Assembly: GCA_028867595.1 (NCBI GenBank)
Contig: JAGWGB010000004.1
Location: 1 to 64,000, forward strand
Length of the DNA: 64,000 nucleotides
Source: Nitrososphaerota archaeon
GTDB taxonomy: Archaea > Thermoproteota > Nitrososphaeria > Nitrososphaerales > Nitrosopumilaceae
Direction of reading: 5' to 3'
Positions 9,750-19,127 of this stretch are shown in pieces. The position numbers and the translations under genes were made by a program. Within the stretch, counting starts at the first letter, position 1. Each line of letters starts with the position of its first letter. Below the pieces are notes generated by a model. It saw only the letters and a list, made by a program, of their open reading frames with translations. It was not told where the DNA came from and did no database searches.

Positions 9750-10565
9750 ATGAAACGATTCACAATTTTACTGCTTGTTGTACTGACCATGTTGTTCTCA
9801 TCAAACTCAGTAAATTATGTTAGTGCTGATACAAATCAGCATATACCTCAATGGTTCAGAACTAATGTAAGCATCTGGCTTTCGGGAGATATGGATGATC
9901 AGCAATTCATGCAGTCAATTCATAAACTTGTTACTGATATGTCATTATCTCAAAACAACACAAAAACAACCACAACATACTTCAGTACATTGCAGCATAC
10001 GAAGAACTGTAACAATCAGAACTTTCCAAAGGTGGATTGGTCTGGCTGTGATTATTCAAACGCATATCTGAGCCATGCTGACCTTAACAATGCAAATCTA
10101 CAAGGAACTAACCTCTCACGTGCAAATCTTGAAAAAGCTGATTTGGTCCAAGCAAATCTACGTGGCGCCAATCTTGACTATGCTGAAATGACAAACATTG
10201 ATTTGCCATATGCAGATATGGCTGGTGCTAGTCTTGTAAGCACTGATGCTTCGTTTGTAGACTTTCACTTTGCAATCTTAAATGATGCGAATCTTACAAA
10301 TGGAAATTTTCATGACAGTTCCTTTTCTTGGTGTCTTCTCGAAGGTGCTGTCTTGAAGCATGCTAATCTTGATCATGCTGAATTGATACAAACAGATCTT
10401 TCTGGTGCTGATCTGAGTAACGCTGATCTTTCTGACGCAAGACTTGATGGTGCAAATCTGACAAACGCAAATCTGTCTGGTGCAAACTTGCATAGTACAG
10501 ACCTCGGAGGTGCAATTCTAACCGGTGCAGACTTGAGATGCGAGAATAATTCTATTTGCAACTAG
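9750..10565 (+). CDS. secreted pentapeptide-repeat protein
   Basis: signal peptide; tandem A(N/D)LxxA repeats (ADLNNANLQGTNLSRANLEKADL...); N-terminal IPQWFRTNVSIWLSGDMDDQQFMQSIHKL module. Confidence 0.9.
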   Translation: MKRFTILLLVVLTMLFSSNSVNYVSADTNQHIPQWFRTNVSIWLSGDMDDQQFMQSIHKLVTDMSLSQNNTKTTTTYFSTLQHTKNCNNQNFPKVDWSGCDYSNAYLSHADLNNANLQGTNLSRANLEKADLVQANLRGANLDYAEMTNIDLPYADMAGASLVSTDASFVDFHFAILNDANLTNGNFHDSSFSWCLLEGAVLKHANLDHAELIQTDLSGADLSNADLSDARLDGANLTNANLSGANLHSTDLGGAILTGADLRCENNSICN

Positions 10566-10824
10566 GATGCTCAATAAAACGAATTTAATTTAATTTCTGA
10601 CATTTGACAAATTGAACTTAGTGTGATTTATAGAAAGTTAATATATTCATAGTACGGATATGTACGGTACTTCTCCAGTGAATTATAAAAATAATAATAT
10701 GTAACCAAAAATAATTACTCTAAAATCACAAGTATGTGAATTGATTCAACTCGTATTTTGTTATGCGGTTTCAAACAGCATCTTTTTTATTATCTAAAAG
10801 TTAATGATTATGATCTAGAGACAA

Positions 10825-12825
10825 ATGATTCCGCCTGGCATAGTTGAACGCATGTATAGGACATTTTATGAGATATCGCCTGATCTAGTTTGCACATTGG
10901 ATGATGATGGAATAGTATTGGATGTAAACCAAAGAATGCTTGATCATTTTGGCTACTCTAAAGACTATGTGCTCGGTAGATCATGTTTTGACTTTATTGC
11001 AGATGGATACAAAAAAACCGCATTAGATGGATTCAGGGAGATGAAGGAGAAAGGAATTGGACCTATGATAGAACTGTCATTGATCAAAAATGGCGGTACC
11101 ACATTTTTTGGATTGTGTAGAGGTGCAAGAGTATCCGATGACGAGAAACAGAACGGATATCTCATAACAATACAAGACATTTCACCTATTCGTGAAGCAC
11201 TAGAAAAAGCAAAACATGCAGAAGAGCAGGCAAAAGCAAGATACGACGAACTAAAAAAGACTCATGAATCCCTGCTGGTACTAGAAAAAAAATACCAAAA
11301 TCTCTATGAGAATGCTCCTGATCTATTGCGTACAATTGATCTCTATGGCATAATAGTGGACTGCAACGAATCCTATGCAAAAAACCTTGGATATTCAAAA
11401 GAGGAAATTATTGGCAAATCGCTTATTGAACATACGTCTAAAAAAAGCTATGATGAAATGATGAAAGGAATTGATGAATGGAAGTCTAGCGGAACTATAT
11501 CAAATAAAGAAATTTGGATGAAAAGAAAAGATGGATCTGAGTTTCCCACCCTGCTCTCTGGAGTTAGCATTTATGACGAAAACGGACAAGTTGTTGGTAG
11601 AACGGTCTCACTTAGGAACATTACTGACATCTACCAGGCAAAAATGATAATAGAACAAGATCAATCAAAAATAAACGAGCAGTATGAAGAACTAAAAAAG
11701 ACAAATCTCTTGCTTGGGATGACTGAACAAAAATACCGAAGTCTGTACAACACTTCTCCTGATCTACTACGTACAATTGATTCTGATGGTACAATCACTG
11801 ATTGCAACTATGCATATGCAAAAAACCTTGGCTATTCAAAAGACGAAATTGTAGGAATGCAAATCTATGATCACACTGCAGAAAAAAGCCTTGATAATAT
11901 GAAAGAGATTTTTAACTTGTGGAAAAGTGGTACTAGTGTAGTCAATAAAGAAATTTGGATGAAAAGAAAAGATGGTACAACTTTTCCTGCCTTGTTGAGT
12001 GCAACCATATTTTATCAAGGCAGCAAGATGGGAAGTAATACGGTAATTAAAGACATTACTGATCTATATGATGCAAAAAAGAAGATAGAGGAAAATGAGA
12101 TGCGTCTACGAGAGCAATACGAAGAGCTACGAGACGTCGAAAAATCAAAAGAAGAATTTCTCACCATGATAACACACGAGCTGAAAACTCCTCTTGTGCC
12201 AATACAAGGCTATGTTGACATATTGCTTGCAGAAAAGTTTGGCACGTTAACCAATGAACAAAAACATAGGCTTGAGATAATAAAATCCAACGTAAGATAT
12301 CTCATGAAACTAATGTCTGACCTGTTAGATGTGCAAAAAATTGAACTTCGTCAATTAAAGCTAAATAAAGAAAACAATAACCTTGCTGATATAATGCGTG
12401 AAGTAATAGAGAATGTTAAACCAGATGTAGAAAAACACAACATCAAAATTTCGGCAAATCTCCAACCTGGTCTTTTTTGTATATGTGATAAGTTAAGAAT
12501 GGCCCAAGTCATAAATAATTTGATTAATAATGCATTAGATTTTTGTCCTAAGATAAACGGCCAGATATTTATAAAATTACATGCTGATGGAACAAACTAC
12601 AAGATCATAATAAAAGACAACGGAATTGGAATATCAAAAAGTAAACTTGATAAAATTTTTGTTAAATTCTATCAAGTTGATACATCTACCACTAGGGAAC
12701 ATGGAGGTTCAGGTATAGGGTTGGCAGTGTGCCGTGGAATCGTAGAAGCACACGATGGTAAAATATGGGCCGAATCAGAAGGTGAGGGAAAAGGCACTGA
12801 AATCCATATCTTGCTGCCTCAATAA
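10825..12825 (+). CDS. sensor histidine kinase with three PAS domains, cytoplasmic
   Basis: three PAS units (YEISPDLVCTLDDDG; YENAPDLLRTIDLYG; YNTSPDLLRTIDSDG), HisKA ITHELKTPLVPIQGY, HATPase NALDF..DNGIGIS..GGSGIGLAVCRGIVEAHDGKIW. Confidence 0.93.
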   Translation: MIPPGIVERMYRTFYEISPDLVCTLDDDGIVLDVNQRMLDHFGYSKDYVLGRSCFDFIADGYKKTALDGFREMKEKGIGPMIELSLIKNGGTTFFGLCRGARVSDDEKQNGYLITIQDISPIREALEKAKHAEEQAKARYDELKKTHESLLVLEKKYQNLYENAPDLLRTIDLYGIIVDCNESYAKNLGYSKEEIIGKSLIEHTSKKSYDEMMKGIDEWKSSGTISNKEIWMKRKDGSEFPTLLSGVSIYDENGQVVGRTVSLRNITDIYQAKMIIEQDQSKINEQYEELKKTNLLLGMTEQKYRSLYNTSPDLLRTIDSDGTITDCNYAYAKNLGYSKDEIVGMQIYDHTAEKSLDNMKEIFNLWKSGTSVVNKEIWMKRKDGTTFPALLSATIFYQGSKMGSNTVIKDITDLYDAKKKIEENEMRLREQYEELRDVEKSKEEFLTMITHELKTPLVPIQGYVDILLAEKFGTLTNEQKHRLEIIKSNVRYLMKLMSDLLDVQKIELRQLKLNKENNNLADIMREVIENVKPDVEKHNIKISANLQPGLFCICDKLRMAQVINNLINNALDFCPKINGQIFIKLHADGTNYKIIIKDNGIGISKSKLDKIFVKFYQVDTSTTREHGGSGIGLAVCRGIVEAHDGKIWAESEGEGKGTEIHILLPQ

Positions 12826-12883
12826 CTCAAAGAGAAACTTATCCACTTGAATAAAAACGCCTGTAATTGTAATACTATTTCAT

Positions 12884-12925
12884 TAACAATGTTCCTTAAC
12901 AAAGTGTCACAATTTTTTATAAATT
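12884..12925 (+). promoter_or_regulatory. conserved promoter element copy A plus TATA box
   Basis: TTAACAATGTTCCTTAACAAAGTGTCACAATTTTTTATAAATT; TGTT-CCTT-AACA inverted repeat. Confidence 0.6.
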
Positions 12926-12943
12926 ATCTGTGTATTGGAAATT

Positions 12944-13087
12944 ATGAGGATAACAAACAATGTTGTAGTTGCATCAATCCTGATGTTGGCTATGCCTTTC
13001 TATGGGGATATTTTTTCAGCAATTGCTCAAGTATCAGCAAAATCACTGATGCCAATGCTGTTATCCTCGTTAGGTATTGCTTCCTAA
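12944..13087 (+). CDS. small exported/membrane peptide, 47 aa (not in ORF track)
   Basis: ATG..TAA translates to MRITNNVVVASILMLAMPFYGDIFSAIAQVSAKSLMPMLLSSLGIAS; lies ~20 nt behind a TATA box and element copy A. Confidence 0.45.
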   Translation: MRITNNVVVASILMLAMPFYGDIFSAIAQVSAKSLMPMLLSSLGIAS

Positions 13088-13298
13088 TTGTAACCTATCA
13101 GTGTGTTGATGAAATGTTTGTTAAAATCAAACATTCTTTCATATATCTTGATCTAGCGAATAATCATGAGCTGCATTTCTTGTAAATGATCTGATTTGGA
13201 ATTAATATTAGACAACAATGAAAAGAAACGGGTTTCGGAATGTATCTCAATGTAAAACAATTAAAAATCGAGAAATTTTTGCCAATTGCAATTCATTC

Positions 13299-13316
13299 AA
13301 AAATTAATTAATTTTT
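13299..13316. promoter_or_regulatory. 18-bp perfect palindrome AAAAATTAATTAATTTTT just upstream of a TATA box
   Basis: read directly; followed by TTGCTTATATAC. Confidence 0.45.
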
Positions 13317-13354
13317 AGTAATTGCTTATATACAAGCAAACAGACTCGTCTTTA

Positions 13355-14323
13355 GTGAGAATCAGCCTTAAAGGATTATTGTTATTCGGTGTTTTGATTA
13401 GCGCTGCCGGCATATCTCCAGCATTTGCTGCCTCTGGCGGTTTTATGGCTCAGCCAAATTCAATGGATGCCAACTCTTCTATGGGTATGACTAATAATAC
13501 AACTCCTGCTAATTTACCTCCTCCAGCTTACTTGGTGACAAATGCTTCTGGCAATTCCGGTACTGTCGTAAGCATGAATACTGCTACCCCTGGAATCTCT
13601 GTTGCAACAGACAAGGCGTCATACAATGATGGAGACAAGATAATGATTACAGGTAAAACTCGAGATTATCTGGGAGACACACCACTTACACTAATTATAA
13701 GAAATCCTGTTGGAAATGTAGTTTCAATAAACCAGATTCCAGTAGGAGCAGACAAAACCTTTTCATCAAGCCTCACTGCTGGTGGTGCCTTGTGGCAGGC
13801 TGCCGGTACATATTCTGTTTATGTGCAGTTTGGAGGGCAAGAAAGGTCTGCTACAACAACGTTCCAATTCTCCGGCTCACATGTTGGGGCTGGAAATACA
13901 ATTCAAGTGGACGGTACCAATTCTTCAGTGACTTATACTATAACAAATGGTAAAGTGCTAGATATCAAAGCAGATACCAACTCAAAGTCGCTTATTGTAT
14001 CAATTCAAACAACCGGTGATGGTGCTTTGACCATTTCTATGCCTAGAACATTGATTGATGCAAAGAAGACCGATGGCTCAGATGATCAATACTTTGTACT
14101 AAATGATGGTCAGGAAAATGACCAATTCCAAGAGACGACCACAACAAACACTGACAGGACTCTCCAAATTCCATTCTCTGACGGAACATCCCAGATAGAA
14201 ATAATCGGAACATTTGTAGTTCCAGAGTTTGGTACAATAGCAGCAATGATACTTGCAATTGCGGTAATATCCATAATCGCAATATCTGCCAAGACTGGAT
14301 TGAGATTTACACCTAAGGTGTAA
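13355..14323 (+). CDS. PEFG-CTERM secreted protein (paralogue of 27243..28175)
   Basis: signal peptide; VPEFGTIAAMILAIAVISIIAISAKTGLRF. GTG at 13355 preferred because TTG at 13322 lies in the TATA box. Confidence 0.8.
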   Translation: MRISLKGLLLFGVLISAAGISPAFAASGGFMAQPNSMDANSSMGMTNNTTPANLPPPAYLVTNASGNSGTVVSMNTATPGISVATDKASYNDGDKIMITGKTRDYLGDTPLTLIIRNPVGNVVSINQIPVGADKTFSSSLTAGGALWQAAGTYSVYVQFGGQERSATTTFQFSGSHVGAGNTIQVDGTNSSVTYTITNGKVLDIKADTNSKSLIVSIQTTGDGALTISMPRTLIDAKKTDGSDDQYFVLNDGQENDQFQETTTTNTDRTLQIPFSDGTSQIEIIGTFVVPEFGTIAAMILAIAVISIIAISAKTGLRFTPKV

Positions 14324-14439
14324 ACCTCACCATAAAATTTTCAACAACATACTACGGCTATTAATGTCAAAATTAGACACAAACACAAGTGTCTTCTGTT
14401 ATATTACACGTATGATCTAGTCATGATATCAGTTGGACC

Positions 14440-15459
14440 ATGGTTCTTGATCTCGATAATGCGAAAACATCTGACATAACTGCTATTAAAGCAGACAATC
14501 TGCAAAAAATATATCGTGATAATATTAGGGCAGTAGATGGAATAAGCTTCTCAGTTAGACAAGGTGAAATATTTGGGCTACTCGGTCCAAATGGAGCAGG
14601 AAAAACTACCACAATTAAGATGATGATAACTCTCACGAAAGCAACATCTGGACAATTACATGTATTTGGAATCGATGTTTCAAAATCTCCAGAAGAAGTA
14701 AGAGAAATGCTGGGATATGTTCCACAAAGCATTTCTGTTGACGGTGATCTTACCGCCTATGAGAATTTACTCATATTTGCTAAACTTTCATACGTTGACA
14801 AAAAGGAGCGTAATGAAAGAATCCAAAATGCACTGGAATACATGGATCTTTCAGAGAGGGCAAATGATCTTGTCAAACGTTATAGCGGGGGAATGATGCG
14901 CAGATTAGAAATAGCGCAGGCTCTTGTAAATCGTCCAAGATTATTACTCTTGGATGAGCCAAGTATTGGTCTTGACCCTTCTTCAAAAAAACAAGTGTGG
15001 AAAAGCATCAAGCAACTAAATCAAGAATTCGGTACTACAATTTTAATCACTACGCATGATATGAATGAGGCAGATGAACTCTGTGACAGAATTGCCATAA
15101 TGTCTGAAGGTAAGATAGCAATCATGGGTACTCCTGCAGATCTGAAAAAAGGCGTAGGTGGAGACATTATCACGGTTAATCTTGGATCTGCATGTCCATC
15201 CATATCATTTCCAAAAGAGATAGGTACAATTATCCTTGATAATGAAAAATCCATTCAAATTTTGACCACAAATGGTGAGGAAGCAATTCCACTCATTGCC
15301 GATTTTTTTAAAAGTCATGAAATTAAAATGGATTCCATCTCAATTAACAAAGCAAACTTGGATGACGTCTTCATGAAGTACGCTAAACGTAGACTGAGCA
15401 ATGACGTATACAAGACTGTACGCAGTACGCGTAGGGATTTTACGAGGCACTCGAGATGA
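14440..15459 (+). CDS. ABC transporter ATP-binding protein (DrrA-like)
   Basis: Walker A GPNGAGKTTT, signature YSGGMMRRLEIA, Walker B LLLLDEPSIGLDP, H-loop THD. Confidence 0.93.
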   Translation: MVLDLDNAKTSDITAIKADNLQKIYRDNIRAVDGISFSVRQGEIFGLLGPNGAGKTTTIKMMITLTKATSGQLHVFGIDVSKSPEEVREMLGYVPQSISVDGDLTAYENLLIFAKLSYVDKKERNERIQNALEYMDLSERANDLVKRYSGGMMRRLEIAQALVNRPRLLLLDEPSIGLDPSSKKQVWKSIKQLNQEFGTTILITTHDMNEADELCDRIAIMSEGKIAIMGTPADLKKGVGGDIITVNLGSACPSISFPKEIGTIILDNEKSIQILTTNGEEAIPLIADFFKSHEIKMDSISINKANLDDVFMKYAKRRLSNDVYKTVRSTRRDFTRHSR

Positions 15460-16226
15460 ATATTGTAAGATTTGTCAAAAGCTCTGTCACAGTAGCTGAA
15501 ATGGAAGCAAGGAAGATCCGCCATGATTCAACTGAGCTTTGGACTAGAATAATACAACCAGCGCTGTGGCTCTTGATCTTTGGAGAGACCTTTAACGCCA
15601 TAAGGGCAATGCCATCAGGCAACTTTTCGTACTTGCAGTTCATTACTCCTGGAATTTTAGCACAATCTGTCTTGTTCATATCTATCTTCTATGGGATAAC
15701 TGTAGTATGGGAAAGAGATGTTGGGATAATCACGAAACTACTATCGACGCCCTCTCCTCGCTCATCCATAGTGTTAGGAAAATCACTTGCGGCAAGCCTT
15801 AGGGGAGTTTTTCAGGCCATAATGATATTTGGTCTTGCATTGTTGTTAGGAGTCAAGATAAGGCTTGACTTGCCTGACATTTTAGGAATTTTTGCAGTAG
15901 TTATACTGTTTGCCATGTGCTTTTCTAGCCTTTCAATGCTGCTTGCCTCTTTTATGAAGACGAGGGACAGGATGATGGGAATAGGTCAGGCACTTACCAT
16001 GCCACTTTTCTTTGCAAGCAATGCCATATACCCAATTTCTATAATGCCAGTTTGGCTCCAATACATATCGATAGCAAATCCGCTCAGCTATGTAGTTGAT
16101 GCAATTCGATCTATGTTACTTTCTGGAACTTATGCAAATTTACCTGTAGATATACTGGCATTGCTTATTTCCACGACTATTTTTGTAGTGTTGGCTTCTA
16201 AAACAATAAAACAATTGCTTGAATAG
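15456..16226 (+). CDS. ABC-2 type permease (DrrB-like)
   Basis: overlaps the preceding ATPase; six-TM ABC2 profile with LSTPSPRSSIVLGKSLAASLRG..NPLSYVVDAIR. Confidence 0.88.
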   Translation: MNIVRFVKSSVTVAEMEARKIRHDSTELWTRIIQPALWLLIFGETFNAIRAMPSGNFSYLQFITPGILAQSVLFISIFYGITVVWERDVGIITKLLSTPSPRSSIVLGKSLAASLRGVFQAIMIFGLALLLGVKIRLDLPDILGIFAVVILFAMCFSSLSMLLASFMKTRDRMMGIGQALTMPLFFASNAIYPISIMPVWLQYISIANPLSYVVDAIRSMLLSGTYANLPVDILALLISTTIFVVLASKTIKQLLE

Positions 16227-16320
16227 CATCACAAGTAAAAAATACCTTGCAATTCAAAAATGTGTGATGGTATAGTATCGGAACAATTTGAAATAAAAAT
16301 AGAAAAAGTGGTCCTGAAGT

Positions 16321-16845
16321 TTATTCTTGGAATCCACTTGGAGTTGTTGTGCTAGGAGCTGTACCACTAGGTGTTTGTGGTTTTGACCAACTTCCTGACA
16401 TGCCCATATGTTTGTGCATCATAATTCCGTAACCACCTCTCATACCGCCAATCAAAGAGCCTAAGCTCAATGGATGTCCTTGTGATGTCTTGAGTACTTG
16501 GCCATTTCCTGCATCTACTATTACAGAGTAGACGCTCTTGCCGTCAGTTACCTTGAAGGCATAAACGACATAGCCTTGTTGTACGACAAGACCTCCGGAC
16601 AACACTTGTCCACCAGTTACTTGTCCTGCAGCTGTGTTTGCAGCAGTAGTAAAGCTGGTCTTCACACTAGACAAAATATTCTGTGGAAGATTGATTGAAC
16701 CTTGTATTGGTGTTGGTCCCTGACCGGAACCAGATGGTGATGTGGTCTGTGCATATGCCAGTGAGCTTCCAACTGTAGCAATGATTGCTACACTGAGAAT
16801 CACGGCAAGCATTTTTTGATGCGCCTTTAGATTTTGTAGGTTCAT
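16321..16845 (-). CDS. secreted PepSY-like domain small protein
   Basis: signal peptide; YVVYAFKVTDGKSVYSVIVDAGNGQVL PepSY-like segment; MHKHMGM tail. Confidence 0.65.
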   Translation of the reverse strand: MNLQNLKAHQKMLAVILSVAIIATVGSSLAYAQTTSPSGSGQGPTPIQGSINLPQNILSSVKTSFTTAANTAAGQVTGGQVLSGGLVVQQGYVVYAFKVTDGKSVYSVIVDAGNGQVLKTSQGHPLSLGSLIGGMRGGYGIMMHKHMGMSGSWSKPQTPSGTAPSTTTPSGFQE

Positions 16846-16865
16846 TCTGACATGGTATATCTATT

Positions 16866-16910
16866 CAGTTTATAATGGATTGCGACACCATGTTAAGGAA
16901 CAAGGTTAGT
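16866..16910 (-). promoter_or_regulatory. conserved promoter element copy C plus TATA box
   Basis: minus strand CTAACCTTGTTCCTTAACATGGTGTCGCAATCCATTATAAACT. Confidence 0.6.
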
Positions 16911-17095
16911 GATTATATAACAATCTCACATTTCATCATTCTTATGCATGGATGTGCTCTCGTGCATTTCTGATTTGTAATAAAATAATACGTGAAATTC
17001 TAATTGTAAAAATAATTTTTAATATTAATTTTGATGCACGTGATTTTTACTTTATATTAATTTGGATTTTTATTGTAAATAAAAAACAAAAAGTT

Positions 17096-17629
17096 CTAAT
17101 CTTTACCTAGCTCGTCATCTATCTTGTCTTGTGTAGATTTGTATTTTTTATATCGTGTATTCCATTTTGCAAAGAAACTGTATTCCTTGAGTGCTACAAA
17201 AAGCAGCACCGCAGAAAATATTATGCAGATGAAAATGAATATTTGTATTCCTATGAATATGGGTGCGTCTTGATGCATGAATCTGGGAGGGTGGAAAGGA
17301 ATCTCATTGATGACATTACTTCCATTCTTTTCAACTATGTAAAATTGTGCTCCATTAGGCATCATGTTGCCTGCCGTCATATTGCCAAATTCTTCGTTAT
17401 TTCTTTCAAGATGAGTAATGCTATATCTAGGATGACCAAGCAATATGCCTCCCATCACTAGAGCAACAGGAGCAAAAATTAGGGCAGAAGCAATAAAGAT
17501 TAGAAATATACGCCTTGAGCTATTTGTGTGACTAAGAAGATCATCTATCATCTTAAACAGATTTTCTGGAGCCTCTTTATTGGCATCTTTGTTAGGTTCT
17601 TTATCGTTATTTTGAGGAGGCTGTGACAT
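17096..17629 (-). CDS. two-TM membrane protein, hypothetical
   Basis: hydrophobic segments RIFLIFIASALIFAPVALVMGGILL and IFIGIQIFIFICIIFSAVLLFVAL. Confidence 0.65.
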   Translation of the reverse strand: MSQPPQNNDKEPNKDANKEAPENLFKMIDDLLSHTNSSRRIFLIFIASALIFAPVALVMGGILLGHPRYSITHLERNNEEFGNMTAGNMMPNGAQFYIVEKNGSNVINEIPFHPPRFMHQDAPIFIGIQIFIFICIIFSAVLLFVALKEYSFFAKWNTRYKKYKSTQDKIDDELGKD

Positions 17630-17669
17630 TTAGATGAACAACTCCCTTATGTACAAATAAAACATTTCG

Positions 17670-17975
17670 CTAACTTTGTTCCTTGTCACTTTTTTCACTC
17701 CTTGGAAAAATTTCTTCGTAAGGCTCTAAAACCATCTTGCAAAACTGTCGCCCTTTCTCTGTTACTGAATATTTTATCACTTTTTTGTTTCCCCATGGTA
17801 TTTCTGTTCTTTTTATGAAGCCTTTACGTTCTAGACTCTCTAGTATATCTTTATGCTTCATCAAATTCAAACCACAATAACTCAACAAATTTGTCTGATT
17901 GAGTTCCCCAAACTCTGTTAACTTTAGGATGATATCCTTTCTTATATAGACTCGATCACGATATTCGTGTGACAA
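17670..17975 (-). CDS. winged-helix transcriptional regulator (101 aa)
   Basis: GELNQTNLLSYCGLNLMKHKDILESLERKGFIKRTE..IKYSVTEKGRQFCKMV wHTH pattern. Confidence 0.75.
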   Translation of the reverse strand: MSHEYRDRVYIRKDIILKLTEFGELNQTNLLSYCGLNLMKHKDILESLERKGFIKRTEIPWGNKKVIKYSVTEKGRQFCKMVLEPYEEIFPRSEKSDKEQS

Positions 17976-18056
17976 GGATATCGCATTTGTTGGATGTAAA
18001 ATTCTGTATTAAGCTTTTACTCTACTTGAGAGGTTGTTCTTGATTACAGATATGCA

Positions 18057-18095
18057 TTAACAATGTTCCTGAACAAGGTTTGACAATTATTTAAT
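18057..18095 (+). promoter_or_regulatory. conserved promoter element copy B
   Basis: TTAACAATGTTCCTGAACAAGGTTTGACAATTATTTAATT; TGTTC-CT-GAACA inverted repeat, between the divergent regulator and the ABC operon. Confidence 0.6.
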
Positions 18096-18362
18096 TCCAC
18101 TAATTAAATGAAAGATACGTGGGCATGATTTTGAGTTCTACCGTGGAGAAAACTAGAGTTTTTCGCAACCCCATAGATCTTAGCGCATGCTCTTCTGGTG
18201 GATATGCCCACAAAAATCGTCTTCATATTACAAAACATCATAGGTTTGTAACACAGTATGGTTTCTTCCAATTTTCTATGAAAGACTATTTTTACAATCT
18301 TGGTAATATTTTTGTAAACTCATCCAATTATACTGGAAAAATAAACCGGAATGTAGAGCGAA

Positions 18363-19127
18363 TTGATTAGAGATAAATCAGGTACTAAATCCAGCTCAAC
18401 CGCAATGGTAAATGAACCAAAACCAGATGAAGTAAATTCAAATTCAACAGCATTAACAGTGAAAAACCTATCAAAAATTTACGACTCGGCAGCAGGCAAA
18501 GTAGTTGCATTAGACAATATCAATTTCGCTGTAAAGAAAGGAGAGTTTGTTTCCATAGTGGGCCCGTCAGGAAGTGGCAAGTCTACCCTCCTTAACATGA
18601 TAGGGGCGCTGGACAGACCAACATCTGGGAACGTCTACATAAATGATGTGGATATTTTTTCTCTAAATGATTCTGATATTGCCACAATGAGAAATAATCT
18701 GATTGGATTTATTTTCCAATCCTTTAATCTAATCAACAGGACAACCGTATTAAAAAATGTAAAACTACCGGGAACCATATCTGGAATGTCTGCATCCGAG
18801 GCCAATGAGCGTGCAATGAGAATTTTGGAGGCTCTGGGTATTGCTGACAAGGCAACACAAAAACCGGTTAATCTGAGCGGAGGTCAGCAGCAAAGAGTTG
18901 CGATAGCAAGATCGCTGGTAAATAATCCTGCAATAGTGTTAGCAGACGAGCCTACGGGAAATCTCGACACTAAAACTGGAGAGGATGTTTTTGATATGCT
19001 CAAGACACTATCGCACAAGTTTAAACGTACAATAATAATGGTTACACATAATCCAGAACTTGCAGAATCCACTGATAGATCTATATTGATAAGAGATGGG
19101 AGAATCGACAAAGATGTCATCAACTAG
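18363..19127 (+). CDS. ABC transporter ATP-binding protein (LolD/MacB-type)
   Basis: GPSGSGKSTLLNMIGALDRPTSG, LSGGQQQRVAIARSLVNNPAIVLADEPTGNLDTKTG; ATG at 18405 is an alternative start. Confidence 0.93.
   Translation: MIRDKSGTKSSSTAMVNEPKPDEVNSNSTALTVKNLSKIYDSAAGKVVALDNINFAVKKGEFVSIVGPSGSGKSTLLNMIGALDRPTSGNVYINDVDIFSLNDSDIATMRNNLIGFIFQSFNLINRTTVLKNVKLPGTISGMSASEANERAMRILEALGIADKATQKPVNLSGGQQQRVAIARSLVNNPAIVLADEPTGNLDTKTGEDVFDMLKTLSHKFKRTIIMVTHNPELAESTDRSILIRDGRIDKDVIN

Noticed and set aside
10278-10561. Cys/Ile-rich and Ala/Pro-rich antisense ORFs in the pentapeptide-repeat gene
   Set aside because: Artefact of the A(N/D)L repeat codons on the opposite strand.
12847-13185. 112-aa ORF (MNKNACNCNTISLTMFL...)
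   Set aside because: Starts upstream of and runs through the promoter element/TATA; composition looks non-coding; the 47-aa frame at 12944 fits better.
18119-18370. 83-aa ORF before the ABC operon
   Set aside because: Non-biased composition with no recognisable domain; more likely leader sequence, though not excluded.
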